A stretch of DNA of 64,000 nt from Brevibacterium permense (GCF_013280495.1 NZ_JABSSX010000001.1:248001-312000); one strand, 5' to 3'; counted from the first letter of the stretch, positions 43,629-52,631 are shown. Numbers and translations: made by a program. The notes: generated from the letters alone by a model not told the origin.

Positions 43629-44564
43629 ATGACGCCGCGAAGCCGCACCGCAACCGATGAGCTCTACACGCGCACCGCCGAGGACGCAGCCAGGGCAGTG
43701 ATCGCGAGCTATTCGACCTCTTTCGGTCTTGCGGTCAGACTGCTCGGAGCCAGAAACCGGCACCATATCCGCAACATCTACGCCCTGGTCCGCATCGCCG
43801 ATGAGATCGTCGACGGTCTGGCCTCCGAGGCGGGGCTGACCGAGGCCGAGCAGCGGGAGATGCTGGACCGGTTCGCCTCCGCCACCCACGCGGCGCTGCG
43901 CAACGGCATCAGTGACAACCTCGTCATCCATGCCTTCGCCCGGACCGCTCGCGCAGCCGGCATCGACGCCGAGCTCATCGACCCGTTCTTCGCCTCTATG
44001 CGGGCAGACCTGGAATCCGCGGACACAGGTTCCGGTCGTAGGACCGAGGCGGCGACCGCGTCGCCGGTCCGCGGCTTCGACGCGAAGGAACATGCCGAGT
44101 ACGTCTTCGGGTCCGCCGAGGTCGTCGGACTCATGTGCCTCAAGGTCTTCCTCATCGATCTCGACCGCACCCCCGCCGAGGTCGCCCGGCTCGAGTACGG
44201 CGCACGGCAGCTGGGAGCGGCGTTCCAGAATGTCAACTTCCTGCGCGACCTGGCCGATGATGATCAGCGCCTCGGCCGCAGCTACCTCACCTCCGGACAC
44301 CGACTCACCGAGGCTGAGAAAGCCGAATGGGTGAACACGATCCGGCAGCAGCTCGACGCCGCCCAGGATGCCATCACCGGACTGCCGAAGGACGCGCGCA
44401 CCGCGGTCCGCTGCGCCTGCGCGCTCTTCACCGCGCTCACCGAGAGGATCGCCTCTACTCCCGTCGCCGAGCTCTACCGACAGCGGGTGCGGGTCCCGAG
44501 CGCCGTTAAGGCTCGACTGACAGCCCACGCGGTCATGACTTCAGCCCGCGAAGGTCGGAAGTGA
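43629..44564 (+). CDS. crtB: Phytoene synthase
   Basis: A 311-residue squalene/phytoene synthase condensing two geranylgeranyl diphosphates into 15-cis-phytoene. The first Asp-rich motif is in YALVRIADEIVDG (D58 and D62). The second region, QNVNFLRDLADDDQRLGRSY, carries the DxxxD pair. STSFGLAVRLLG marks the N-terminal family signature. The operator palindrome and the lack of a ribosome site point to a leaderless, regulated start. The stop overlaps crtI by GTGA, so the first two carotenoid steps are co-translated. Confidence 0.95.
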   Translation: MTPRSRTATDELYTRTAEDAARAVIASYSTSFGLAVRLLGARNRHHIRNIYALVRIADEIVDGLASEAGLTEAEQREMLDRFASATHAALRNGISDNLVIHAFARTARAAGIDAELIDPFFASMRADLESADTGSGRRTEAATASPVRGFDAKEHAEYVFGSAEVVGLMCLKVFLIDLDRTPAEVARLEYGARQLGAAFQNVNFLRDLADDDQRLGRSYLTSGHRLTEAEKAEWVNTIRQQLDAAQDAITGLPKDARTAVRCACALFTALTERIASTPVAELYRQRVRVPSAVKARLTAHAVMTSAREGRK

Positions 44565-46219
44565 ACCGGCGGAGCGGCTCCGGTGCCGACAGCAGCCCGC
44601 GCACCGGCATCATCGGCGGGGGAGCCGCCGGACTGGCCACAGCGATCCTCCTCGCCCGCGAAGGGCACTCGGTCGACCTGTTCGAGAAGAACACCGAACT
44701 CGGCGGACGCATCGGCGTGTTCGAGCGTGAGGGCTTCCGTTTCGACACCGGGCCCTCTTGGTATCTCATGCCCGAGGTCTTCGAACACTTCTTCGCTCTC
44801 GCCGGCTCCAGCGCCGAGGCCGAACTCGACCTCCGCACGCTCGATCCCGGCTACACCGTATTCAGCCCACCGGGGCCGGTCGATGAGAGCACGGGAGCCC
44901 CGGGGCGCACGCGAGAACTGACGATCCCGCAGGGCAGGTCCCGGGTGCGGGCGACCTTCGAAAGCGTCGAGCGAGGCACGGGAGATGCCCTCGACGACTA
45001 TCTCGTCTCGGCCGAGCACACGAAGGAGCTCGCGCTCGCCCACTTCCTCTACAACCCCTTCACCTCGCCGCGGTCACTGCTCCATCGGGACATCCTCGGC
45101 GGGCTCCCGAAACTGGTCCGGCAGATGGGGACGTCGCTGGCCGGCTTCGCGGAAGCCTCGTTCAACAATCCGGTGCTGCGCCAGATCCTCCAGTACCCCG
45201 CGATCTTCCTCGGCACCGACCCGAGACGGGCACCGGCGATCTACCACCTCATGAGCACGCTCGACCTCGCCCAAGGTGTCAGTTACCCTATGGGCGGGTT
45301 CCATACGATCATCGACGGCCTGGTCCGATTGGCCGAACGCTCCGGGGTGCGCCTGCACACGGGAGCCGATGTCACGCACATCGACACCGAGGCAGCAGGG
45401 CGAGGTCGAGCCGAGCGCGGGCCAGTCGGGCGCGGCCGAACCAGACGTCGAGTCACCGGCCTGAACTGGACCGACAAGGACGGACGCGCACACACGCATT
45501 CTGCCGATGTCGTCGTCTCCGCCGCCGACCTCCACCACACGGAGACGAGACTGCTCTCTCCCGAGGACCAGAGCTTCCCCGAACGCTCCTGGACGTCGGT
45601 GACGAGCGGTCCCGGCGCGGTGCTCGTCTTCCTCGGCATCGAAGGCGAACTCGATGCGCTGCCCCACCATTCGCTGTTCTTCACCGAGGACTGGGCGGCG
45701 AACTTCGACGCGATCTTCGGGTCCAGGCAGAAGATCCCCTCGCCGGCATCGATCTATGTCTGTCGTCCCAGCGCCACCGATCCCACTGTCGCTCCGCCCG
45801 GGCACGAGAACCTCTTCCTCCTCATCCCCGTCCCCGCCGATGCGGGACTCGGGGCCGGGGGAGACGACGGCGGAGGCGACCCGCGGATCGAGACGGCCGC
45901 CGACCGTGCGATCGACCAGATCGCCCGGTGGGCCGACATCCCCGACCTGCGCCGGCGGATCAGAGTGCGCAGAACCCAGGGCCCGACGGACTTCGCCGAA
46001 GGATTCAACTCCTGGCTGGGCGGAATGCTCGGACCTGCGCACACACTGCGACAGAGCGCGATGTTCCGATGGCAGAACTCTTCGAAGACAGTCGACGGGC
46101 TGTTCTATGCCGGCGCCACGACGACGCCCGGCGTCGGTGTGCCGATGTGTCTCATCAGCGCCGAGCTCGTCCTCAAACGCCTCCGCGGAGACTCCAGCCC
46201 GGGACCGCTGCCGACCTGA
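44561..46219 (+). CDS. crtI: Phytoene desaturase
   Basis: A 552-residue FAD-dependent CrtI, converting phytoene to lycopene. IIGGGAAGLATAILLAREGH is the dinucleotide fold (GxGxxG near residues 18-23). GFRFDTGPSWYLMP, YPMGGFHTIIDGLVRLAERS and FYAGATTTPGVGVPMCLISAE are diagnostic. The start is GTG 44561, overlapping crtB. An Arg/Gly-rich insertion (about 280-300) and a Gly/Asp-rich one (about 430-445) enlarge it slightly. It converges on crtU across a short hairpin. Confidence 0.95.
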   Translation: MNRRSGSGADSSPRTGIIGGGAAGLATAILLAREGHSVDLFEKNTELGGRIGVFEREGFRFDTGPSWYLMPEVFEHFFALAGSSAEAELDLRTLDPGYTVFSPPGPVDESTGAPGRTRELTIPQGRSRVRATFESVERGTGDALDDYLVSAEHTKELALAHFLYNPFTSPRSLLHRDILGGLPKLVRQMGTSLAGFAEASFNNPVLRQILQYPAIFLGTDPRRAPAIYHLMSTLDLAQGVSYPMGGFHTIIDGLVRLAERSGVRLHTGADVTHIDTEAAGRGRAERGPVGRGRTRRRVTGLNWTDKDGRAHTHSADVVVSAADLHHTETRLLSPEDQSFPERSWTSVTSGPGAVLVFLGIEGELDALPHHSLFFTEDWAANFDAIFGSRQKIPSPASIYVCRPSATDPTVAPPGHENLFLLIPVPADAGLGAGGDDGGGDPRIETAADRAIDQIARWADIPDLRRRIRVRRTQGPTDFAEGFNSWLGGMLGPAHTLRQSAMFRWQNSSKTVDGLFYAGATTTPGVGVPMCLISAELVLKRLRGDSSPGPLPT

Positions 46220-46245
46220 GCCGGTGAGGGGGCTTCGAGACCGGC
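46220..46245. terminator. Hairpin between crtI and crtU
   Basis: GCCGGT (46220-46225) pairs with ACCGGC (46240-46245) in the 28-nt gap between the convergent carotenoid operons. It is short but well placed for a bidirectional terminator. Confidence 0.5.
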
Positions 46246-46247
46246 AG

Positions 46248-47921
46248 TCAGCTCTCGGCCGGTGCTCCACGCCTGTGCCTCGTTGCCCTGCGTCCGCGCA
46301 GTGCGCCGAGGAGGCCCCGCCGGAGCAGACCGCGCCGAGGCGGCGACCAGATCTCGGTTCCCTCCACCCGCCAACCGGCGAGCAGTTCGTTCGCGGCCAT
46401 GAACCCCGTCGTTGCCGCGCGTTCCATGAGCGCCACGGGCGCTTCGCAGGCGACGGCGTCGCCGGCGAGCACCAGTCCGGGAAACGCAGTGGTGACCCCG
46501 GGACGGTCGTTGTACGGCCGCGTGTCGGCGAGCGCGCAGTCGTCGGCGATGAGCAGCTCCTGGGCGGTGATGGCGATGTCGGCTGTCTCTGGGTAGACAG
46601 CGTGGAGGTCGGCCAGCAGTTGGCGTGTCACGGCTTCCCGGTCGACGTCTTCGGACTCGAGCATCGCTCGCGCGCCGCCGCCCCGATGCGCGGTGCCGAG
46701 CGCATAGGCGTGGAGTTCAACGACGGAGCCGCCGTGCGTGTGCCGCCACCTCTCCGCCCCGGCCTCAAAGCGTTCGAGGACCGAGATGTTGTCGAGCAGC
46801 GCATAGCCGGTCGTGCCGAGGAAGGCCGGGCGGCTCGGATCCACCTCGTCTTCCAGCCACAGTCTCAGCACCGCGAACGGCGGGGCGTTCCGCTGCGAGG
46901 TGACGCTGCCCAGCCACCGCTCGCGAGCTCCCGTGCCCGCGGCCGGTGAGCCGGCTGCGTGTCCGAGAGCGTCGGCGTCGATCGAGTCCTCGAGTCCGGC
47001 CAGCAGCGTCCGAGTGCTCCGCGGATCGGCGGCGAGCACGAGCGCATCGCTCTCGAGCGTCCCGCTCGTCGTCTCGACGCACCACCCGGTGCGGCCCGCT
47101 CTGTCCGGAGGGCGGAGCGCGGTGACCGCGGTATCGGTCTCGATCCGCACCCCCGCCTCGGCGAGGTATTCGCTCAGGGGCGACCACAGTGCGGTGTCGT
47201 AGTCGTCGTCGGGGACGTCGAAGAGCAGCCCTTCGGCGGAGCCAGTGAAGTATGTGTGGAACATCGCGACGAGCTCCCCGGCGGAGAAGTCCGCGGGGTG
47301 GGCGAAGAACGAGCGGGCGAAGACCTCGAGCGCGAGATGCCGCGCCCCGACCGGGAACCGCAGCCGGTCGAGGAACTGCTCGGCCGACTCTCCGTCGTAG
47401 CGTCGATAGGAGTCCGGGAAGTCGACGTCGATGAGTTCGAACGCCGTCGTCAGGTCGACGTCGGCCAGACCGCGCAGCGGGAAGGACGGGCTGGTGAGCA
47501 CGAATCCCGCGAGACTGAGCGGGGGAGTCCGCGGAATCCGGGCGAAGGAGTCGCGCAGACCGTCCCGACCCACGAGCGGATAGTCCGTGACCGGGACCAG
47601 CCGGTCGAGGCCGGGATCAGTGCGTGCGAGCAGGCTGCGGAGGTTGTAGTACTGGCGGAAGAAGGCATGGAATCCGCGGCTCATAGTCCGGCCCCCGTCG
47701 AGGCTCCAGGCCCGGACCCGTCCGCCGAGGCTGGACTCAGCTTCGACCAGGTGCACAGAGGCCCCGTGCTCGGCGAGGACCGTGGCCGCGGCCAGTCCGG
47801 CGATGCCGCCGCCGACGACGGTCACCCGCTTGGGCCGCAGCAGTCGCGGACGGCCCGGGTGGGAGGGGGTGAGGATCGCGTGCCGGTCGCGGGGGCGCGG
47901 CTGGGAGGCTGGAAGGCTCAT
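46248..47921 (-). CDS. crtU: Beta-carotene desaturase/methyltransferase (aromatic ring-forming)
   Basis: A 557-residue FAD protein of the CrtU family. It aromatises beta-ionone rings with a methyl shift, turning beta-carotene into isorenieratene. VTVVGGGIAGLAAATVLAEH is the FAD fold (glycines 37-39). GGRVRAWSLDGGRTMSRGFH and FARSFFAHPADFSAGELVAM are CrtU-like. The C-terminal part, GLVLAGDAVACEAPVALMER, closes the FAD site. ATG 47921, with GGAGGAG upstream, overlaps the crtYd stop (ATGA). It is the last gene of the crtE operon. The end product of the operon should be an aromatic carotenoid. Confidence 0.9.
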   Translation of the reverse strand: MSLPASQPRPRDRHAILTPSHPGRPRLLRPKRVTVVGGGIAGLAAATVLAEHGASVHLVEAESSLGGRVRAWSLDGGRTMSRGFHAFFRQYYNLRSLLARTDPGLDRLVPVTDYPLVGRDGLRDSFARIPRTPPLSLAGFVLTSPSFPLRGLADVDLTTAFELIDVDFPDSYRRYDGESAEQFLDRLRFPVGARHLALEVFARSFFAHPADFSAGELVAMFHTYFTGSAEGLLFDVPDDDYDTALWSPLSEYLAEAGVRIETDTAVTALRPPDRAGRTGWCVETTSGTLESDALVLAADPRSTRTLLAGLEDSIDADALGHAAGSPAAGTGARERWLGSVTSQRNAPPFAVLRLWLEDEVDPSRPAFLGTTGYALLDNISVLERFEAGAERWRHTHGGSVVELHAYALGTAHRGGGARAMLESEDVDREAVTRQLLADLHAVYPETADIAITAQELLIADDCALADTRPYNDRPGVTTAFPGLVLAGDAVACEAPVALMERAATTGFMAANELLAGWRVEGTEIWSPPRRGLLRRGLLGALRGRRATRHRRGAPAES

Positions 47922-48262
47922 CTGCTCTCCTCCGTGGCGGACATTGAAACAGTCTGTCGGTTGAGGCGCCACTGCCAGAGCATGAGGACGGCGGTGATCA
48001 TGGCGAAGCCGAAGCCGAAGTCCTCGATCGGGATGTCCCACGGGAACCGGATGCCGCTCAGACCCTGCGGATTGTAGATGACGATGGGGTCCGAAAGCTT
48101 CGTCAGCCAGCCGTCGACGAAGCACTGGAAGACCAGGCAGATGCTCAGCGCCGCCCAGTACTTCGCCCGGCGGAAGATGCCTGAGTGGAAGACGAACAGC
48201 TCGAGGCCGACGACGAGGATCATTCCGACGACGGTCATGATCGTGTATTCGGGGATACTCAT
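47918..48262 (-). CDS. crtYd: Lycopene cyclase subunit CrtYd
   Basis: A 114-residue, three-helix membrane protein of the heterodimeric actinobacterial lycopene beta-cyclase. The domain motif FPWDIPIEDFGFGFAMI matches the PxE(E/D) catalytic segment of this family. With CrtYc it cyclises both ends of lycopene to beta-carotene. Its ATG overlaps the crtYc stop and its stop overlaps crtU (both ATGA), ensuring matched translation. Confidence 0.9.
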   Translation of the reverse strand: MSIPEYTIMTVVGMILVVGLELFVFHSGIFRRAKYWAALSICLVFQCFVDGWLTKLSDPIVIYNPQGLSGIRFPWDIPIEDFGFGFAMITAVLMLWQWRLNRQTVSMSATEESR

Positions 48263-48690
48263 CGTTCGTCACCTCCTCCGGACTCGGAGCGCCTGTCAGT
48301 GTGCTCCTGTGGCCGGGGCTGGCCTGCGGTCCGGGGCGAACTGTCTGGGCGGAGCGGACTTTCGGGCCTGACGTGCTTGCGTACAGCTGTGAGCACGGTG
48401 CCGACCGCCTCATAGCTGAGCAGGGCGCACAGAGGTATGACGATGAAGAACACGAGCTCCTCGAGCGGCAGATTGCCGAGGTGGATGCCGGTGACGAACC
48501 GCGGGTTGTACACCCAATGGTCGCGGGCGATGGCCACGACGTCCCAGAGACAGAAGACGACGATGACGGGCACGAGCGCCCACAGCACGGTTCTCCACCG
48601 GCGGTACACCCGAGCCCGGAAGAACAGCTCCAGGGGCAGGGTGATGAGGACGCAGGCACCCATGAGGAGCAGATACTCGAAGGCGCTCAC
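48259..48690 (-). CDS. crtYc: Lycopene cyclase subunit CrtYc
   Basis: A 143-residue membrane protein with three helices. YNPRFVTGIHLGNLPLEELV contains the PLEE motif of lycopene cyclase domains. After about residue 105 a hydrophilic Arg/Ser/Pro-rich tail is added. The start is GTG 48690, overlapping the P450 stop (GTGA); the stop overlaps crtYd. It partners with CrtYd to make beta-carotene. Confidence 0.9.
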   Translation of the reverse strand: MSAFEYLLLMGACVLITLPLELFFRARVYRRWRTVLWALVPVIVVFCLWDVVAIARDHWVYNPRFVTGIHLGNLPLEELVFFIVIPLCALLSYEAVGTVLTAVRKHVRPESPLRPDSSPRTAGQPRPQEHTDRRSESGGGDER

Positions 48691-49937
48691 GACAGTCTCC
48701 TCTCCGGGCAGGAGCCCTCGTCGAAGGCCAGCTGGAGTCCGCGCAGCCGGTAGCCAGAGATGACGCTGTCCCAGCCGATCTCCGGCTCGGCAACCAGTCG
48801 CGGGCCGCGGCCGAGCAGGCGGTGGACGAGCGCATCGGTCTCGAACAGCGCCAGCGACTGTCCCGGGCACTTGTGCGCCCCGTCGCTGAAGCTCATGCCG
48901 ACGGCCGGGACGGCTCCGGCGGTGTGTCGCATGGGGCACAGAGACTGAGGGTCGGGCCCCATCGCCTCTTCATCGGTGTTCGTCGCGCGGACGCAGACGT
49001 CGATGAGGTCCCCGGCAGGGATCGTCACGGTGCTATCCGGTGCCGTCACCTCAATGTCGGCCTCCGCGCGTCGGAACAGGTGGCCGACGACCGGCTCGAG
49101 GCGGATGATCTCCTCGAGGATCTCCAGCCGCCGCGACTGGTCGGCCGCGAGGTACTCCGCCCCGAGTTCGTCATCTGAGAGCAGATGCCAGCACGCCATG
49201 GTGATGAACTCGCGGGTCGTGACCATCCCGGCTGTGCCGTAGGTGACGCACTCGACGAGCATGTCCGACGTGCTGTGTCCGGCCCTGATGAGATGGGACA
49301 AGACGTCATCGCGCTGCCTGCGGCGTCGGGCGCGAAGCGCCGGACGAACGTCGGCGAGATAGAACCGGGCGATCGGGACAAGACCGTTGACCGCAGCCTG
49401 CAGCCATTGCCGCCGGGACCGCCCCCAACCGGGGGCGGCGAGGTCGACCGGCGGCTGCGTGAAGAATCCTTCGAGCCGCCGCGACATGCCCGTGATGGAG
49501 GATTCGGTCAGTCCCACGACTTCGGAAGTCACGGCCACGGAGAAGTGCAGAGCCACCTCGTCGAGACGGCACCGGCCGGCCGCGGCAATCCGGTCGACCG
49601 TGTCCTGCGCGAGAGCATCGATGCGCTCGCCGTACCTGTCGGCGATCACAGCGGGGGCGAAGAAGCGGGCGAGCTCTCGGCGCTGCGAGTCATGGGGCTC
49701 GCCGTCGGAGATGAGGATCGGGTGGCGGCGGAACACGCCGCGAGGGATCCGCTCTGCGGTGAATCCGGCCTGCGTCGTGAGGTGTCGGGCCCGCAGCACC
49801 TGGCGGGCGGCGTCGAAGGAGCGGATGCGCCAGAGGTCGGGACCGTGATCGAGAAGCACCTGCTCGACCGGGGGACCGGCCGGCTCATCGCTGAGCACCG
49901 CCCGTCGACTCGGCCGGCACCGATCGGCCCCGCTCAT
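48687..49937 (-). CDS. Cytochrome P450 of the carotenoid operon
   Basis: A 416-residue soluble P450. The heme loop FSDGAHKCPGQSLALFE places the cysteine ligand at C357. The oxygen-activating I-helix region reads YGTAGMVTTREF and the ExxR is in LEEIIRLEP. It sits between crtE and crtYc with stop-start overlaps on both sides. In Brevibacterium a P450 in this position has been proposed to hydroxylate the aromatic rings, giving 3-hydroxy- and 3,3'-dihydroxy-isorenieratene. Substrate assignment here rests on context. ATG 49937 is preferred over GTG 49943 because of the ATGA overlap. Confidence 0.85.
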   Translation of the reverse strand: MSGADRCRPSRRAVLSDEPAGPPVEQVLLDHGPDLWRIRSFDAARQVLRARHLTTQAGFTAERIPRGVFRRHPILISDGEPHDSQRRELARFFAPAVIADRYGERIDALAQDTVDRIAAAGRCRLDEVALHFSVAVTSEVVGLTESSITGMSRRLEGFFTQPPVDLAAPGWGRSRRQWLQAAVNGLVPIARFYLADVRPALRARRRRQRDDVLSHLIRAGHSTSDMLVECVTYGTAGMVTTREFITMACWHLLSDDELGAEYLAADQSRRLEILEEIIRLEPVVGHLFRRAEADIEVTAPDSTVTIPAGDLIDVCVRATNTDEEAMGPDPQSLCPMRHTAGAVPAVGMSFSDGAHKCPGQSLALFETDALVHRLLGRGPRLVAEPEIGWDSVISGYRLRGLQLAFDEGSCPERRLS

Positions 49938-50974
49938 GCGCACCTCAGATTGCAGGCGGAGGTGAGGTCCGCGAGTCTGCCCGCAAGCGCCTGCGGAAGC
50001 TCCGCCTCGGCGATGAGCCCGGCGATGGTCTCGCAGTGATCGGCGATCATCGATTCGACGTATGCCCTCGCCCCGGACTCCTCGATGACCTGCCGCAGCC
50101 GGAGGCCACCCTCGGCGTCGAGGCCCCGGTCGCCGAAAAGATGGGCGACCTGGGGCCAGGCCGGATGGGCTCGGGCCGTGTTGATGAGCAGGGTCTCCTT
50201 GCCTTCTCGGAGGTCGCCGAGTACGGATTTGCCCGTCTCCTGCTCATCGCCGAAGACTCCGAGGACATCGTCTCTGAGCTGGTAGACGATGCCGATGCGG
50301 CGGCCGATGGCGCGCAGCCGCTCGACCAGGTTGGCGTCGCTTCCGGCGAGGACAGCGGCGATGGCCAGCGGGGCTTCGAACGAGTAGGAGGCGGTCTTGC
50401 GTCCGATCATCGTGAGCACGTCTTCGGAGTCGGCCTCGTCGAGGTGGAGGCTCAGCCACACGTCGGACTGTTCTCCGGCGACGCTCTCGGCGATCGTCTC
50501 ATCGTAGATGTCGAGCACGGCGAGTCGGCGCGGGGCGTCGAGGTCGAGACGCGCGAGGAGGGACTGGGCCTCGTTGAGCATGAGGTCACCGGCGAGCAGG
50601 GACGAGGAGATTCCCCAGGTCTGCGCTGCGGCGCTCGTGGCTCCGAGGAGCATGGCCTCGGAGGAGAACTGACCGGTGATGTTCATCTCCCCTCGACGCA
50701 CTGTGTCGTTGTCGATGACGTCATCGTGGATGATCAGGCCGATGTGCAGCAGCTGCATCGCGCCGGCGGCGTCGATCGCCGCCGACGTCGCCGTCCCTCC
50801 GAGATCCTCATGGGCATCAATGAGCAGGCGGGGCCTGATCATCTTTCCGCCCAGCGCCATCCTCGACAGCGCTTGCCAGAGCTGCTCGTACTGCGGAGTT
50901 CGGACTTGAGAGCGTCGCCGAGCAGCGGCGAGGACTTCGACGAGGCGGGATTCGACGGTCAGGACGCTCTCCAA
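49934..50974 (-). CDS. crtE: Geranylgeranyl diphosphate synthase
   Basis: A 346-residue trans-isoprenyl diphosphate synthase. The first Asp-rich motif, DDVID (D84, D85, D88), and the second, LRDDVLG (D235, D236), are intact, with GGKMIRPRL binding diphosphate. It supplies GGPP to CrtB. The start is a TTG at 50974 with no clear ribosome site; no better start fits the domain. It leads the crtE-P450-crtYc-crtYd-crtU operon and diverges from the marR gene. Confidence 0.9.
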   Translation of the reverse strand: MESVLTVESRLVEVLAAARRRSQVRTPQYEQLWQALSRMALGGKMIRPRLLIDAHEDLGGTATSAAIDAAGAMQLLHIGLIIHDDVIDNDTVRRGEMNITGQFSSEAMLLGATSAAAQTWGISSSLLAGDLMLNEAQSLLARLDLDAPRRLAVLDIYDETIAESVAGEQSDVWLSLHLDEADSEDVLTMIGRKTASYSFEAPLAIAAVLAGSDANLVERLRAIGRRIGIVYQLRDDVLGVFGDEQETGKSVLGDLREGKETLLINTARAHPAWPQVAHLFGDRGLDAEGGLRLRQVIEESGARAYVESMIADHCETIAGLIAEAELPQALAGRLADLTSACNLRCA

Positions 50975-50997
50975 TTTCTTTAGCCAGGCGAGAGTTC

Positions 50998-51026
50998 AAT
51001 CTAACACGTCAGCGGTATGCTGTCAG
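50998..51026 (-). promoter_or_regulatory. crtE promoter overlapping the marR promoter
   Basis: On the minus strand, CTGACA (51026-51021) and TAGATT (51003-50998) form a -35/-10 pair with 17-bp spacing. On the plus strand, TATGCT (51016-51021) ends 6 nt before the marR GTG start. The two promoters overlap face to face, so a single bound repressor could control both. Confidence 0.6.
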
Positions 51027-51027
51027 C

Positions 51028-51603
51028 GTGCCGTCCGCAGACTCGAAGGCAGCTGGCCTGACCTACTTCTCGAATGAATCGGAGTTCTCCGATCGCTCGG
51101 CCCTGTCCGAATCCGAGAACGCGGAGTGCACCGCGCTGATGGAGGCCCTGCGGCAGTGGCACGAGGCCGAGCGCGATCTCGCCGAGGCGTCGCGGCGGTA
51201 TATGCAGCTCAACGACAGTGATATGCGCACCATCCGCCTGCTCGTCCGCGCACAGCGGCAGGGGCTCATCGTCACTCCCAAGGACATCGCTGCTGCTGTG
51301 GGGATCTCCAGCGCCTCGACGACGAAGCTCGTCGATCGTCTCGTCACCGGTGGGCACCTGATCCGGGTTCCCCACCCCCACGACAGGCGCACCACCAGCA
51401 TCGAGGTGACAGAGGAGACCGCGCAGGCAGCGCACGAGTCGGTGGGTCGCCAGCATGCCCGTCGCTTCGACGTGATCGCGGCCCTGAACAGCCGGGAACG
51501 CGAGACCGTGCTGCGGTTCCTCTCTGCCATGACCGAAGCCGACCGCCCGCAGGGCGTGCTTGCTGATGACGGGAGCGGACGGTCGACGCAGGACCGTGAT
51601 TAG
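51028..51603 (+). CDS. MarR-family regulator of the carotenoid cluster (CrtR-like)
   Basis: A 191-residue winged-helix regulator. VTPKDIAAAVGISSASTTKL is the helix-turn-helix; RVPHPHDRRTTSIEVTEETA forms the wing with the DxR motif. A 35-residue N-terminal extension precedes the dimerisation helix. It starts at GTG 51028 right after a -10 box (leaderless). Its position, divergent from crtE, parallels CrtR-type MarR regulators of corynebacterial carotenoid genes. It probably represses both crtE and crtB operons. Confidence 0.8.
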   Translation: MPSADSKAAGLTYFSNESEFSDRSALSESENAECTALMEALRQWHEAERDLAEASRRYMQLNDSDMRTIRLLVRAQRQGLIVTPKDIAAAVGISSASTTKLVDRLVTGGHLIRVPHPHDRRTTSIEVTEETAQAAHESVGRQHARRFDVIAALNSRERETVLRFLSAMTEADRPQGVLADDGSGRSTQDRD

Positions 51604-51737
51604 GACCGGGCTGTTCCCGTTCCTCTCACCGTCCGTGAGTCTTCGCTGCGGTCGGATCAGCCGAAGATGCCGACGATATAGGCAACGAAGAGGAAGGCCA
51701 TGAACGCCGGCAGGCAGCTGATTCCTGGAGCGGTTGC

Positions 51738-52631
51738 CTACGGGGTGGGCTGGCCGCCGTTGACGTTGAGGGTCTCACCGACCACGTAGCTCGACTCCGA
51801 CGAGGTCAGGAAGACGTACGCGGGTGCGAGCTCGGTCGGCTGCCCTGCCCGTCCCAGCGGAGTGTTCTTGCCGAAGTGCGGAAGGGCTTCCTTCGGCTGC
51901 CCGTCGGAGACCTGCAGCGGGGTCCAGATCGGTCCCGGTGCCACGGAGTTCACCCGGATCCCCTTCGGGGCTAACTGAGTTGCCAGCCCCTTCGTGAAGT
52001 TGTTGATTGCCGCTTTCGTCGACGCATAGTCGATGAGGTGGGCGGACGGCGAATACGCCTGCACGGAGGTGCTGTTGACGATCGTCGATCCGGGCTCGAG
52101 ATGCTCGAGCGCGGCCTGAGAGACCCGGAACATCGCGTGGATGTTCGTCCGGAACGTGTTCTCCCACTGCTCGTCCGTGAGGTCGGCGATGTCTTCGACG
52201 GCGATCTGTCGGCCGGCATTGTTGACCAGAGCGTCGAGTCCGCCCAGTTCTTCTGCCGCCCGGCGGACCACTTCGCGGCAGTACTCGGGATCGGACAGGT
52301 CTCCCGGGAGAGGCACGGCCTTGCGACCGGCCTGGCGGATGACTTCGCAGACGTGCTGGGCATCCTCCTCCTCGGCGGGCAGATAGGACAGAGCGACGTC
52401 GGCTCCCTCACGGGCAAAGGCGATCGCGACGGCGGATCCGATGCCGGAGTCCGAGCCGGTGATCAGCGCCCTGCGGCCGCGAAGCCTGCCTGTGCCGGTG
52501 TAGCTGTCCTCACCGCGATCCGTGCCGGGGATGAGTTCCGCGTCGAGGCCCGGTTCGGGTTGATCCTGCTTCGGCGGTGAGATGTCGGGAAAGCGAGTGG
52601 TGGGGTCCTGGAAGATCAGCTGGTCGCTCAT
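51738..52631 (-). CDS. YghA/YdaD-type short-chain dehydrogenase
   Basis: A 297-residue SDR with the long N-terminal extension of general-stress SDRs: PGLDAELIPGTDRGEDSYTG precedes the fold. Cofactor motif is TGSDSGIG; NNAG, the serine in NSTSVQAY and YASTK complete the active site. ATG 52631 has AAGGAGGAAG upstream; a second in-frame ATG at 52685 also has AAGGAG and would add 18 residues. After TAG at 51738 the same frame continues for 26 codons with a hydrophobic segment. Near the ChaB and Ku genes, it may belong to a stress regulon. Confidence 0.8.
   Translation of the reverse strand: MSDQLIFQDPTTRFPDISPPKQDQPEPGLDAELIPGTDRGEDSYTGTGRLRGRRALITGSDSGIGSAVAIAFAREGADVALSYLPAEEEDAQHVCEVIRQAGRKAVPLPGDLSDPEYCREVVRRAAEELGGLDALVNNAGRQIAVEDIADLTDEQWENTFRTNIHAMFRVSQAALEHLEPGSTIVNSTSVQAYSPSAHLIDYASTKAAINNFTKGLATQLAPKGIRVNSVAPGPIWTPLQVSDGQPKEALPHFGKNTPLGRAGQPTELAPAYVFLTSSESSYVVGETLNVNGGQPTP

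Noticed and set aside
45654..46949. 431-codon plus-strand frame across the crtI/crtU junction
   Set aside because: It crosses the convergent gene boundary in a frame that matches neither CrtI nor CrtU; Arg/Ser/Pro-rich shadow translation.
48663..48692. Large single frame covering crtU, crtYd and beyond (to 48659)
   Set aside because: The frame is open through crtYd and crtYc by chance; ATGA overlaps and ribosome sites define separate genes.
50998..51028. Second copy of the crtB palindrome in the crtE/marR gap
   Set aside because: Only a TTAG half-site is present (TTAGATTGAACTC); the match to TTAGCTAAGCTAA is too weak to call.
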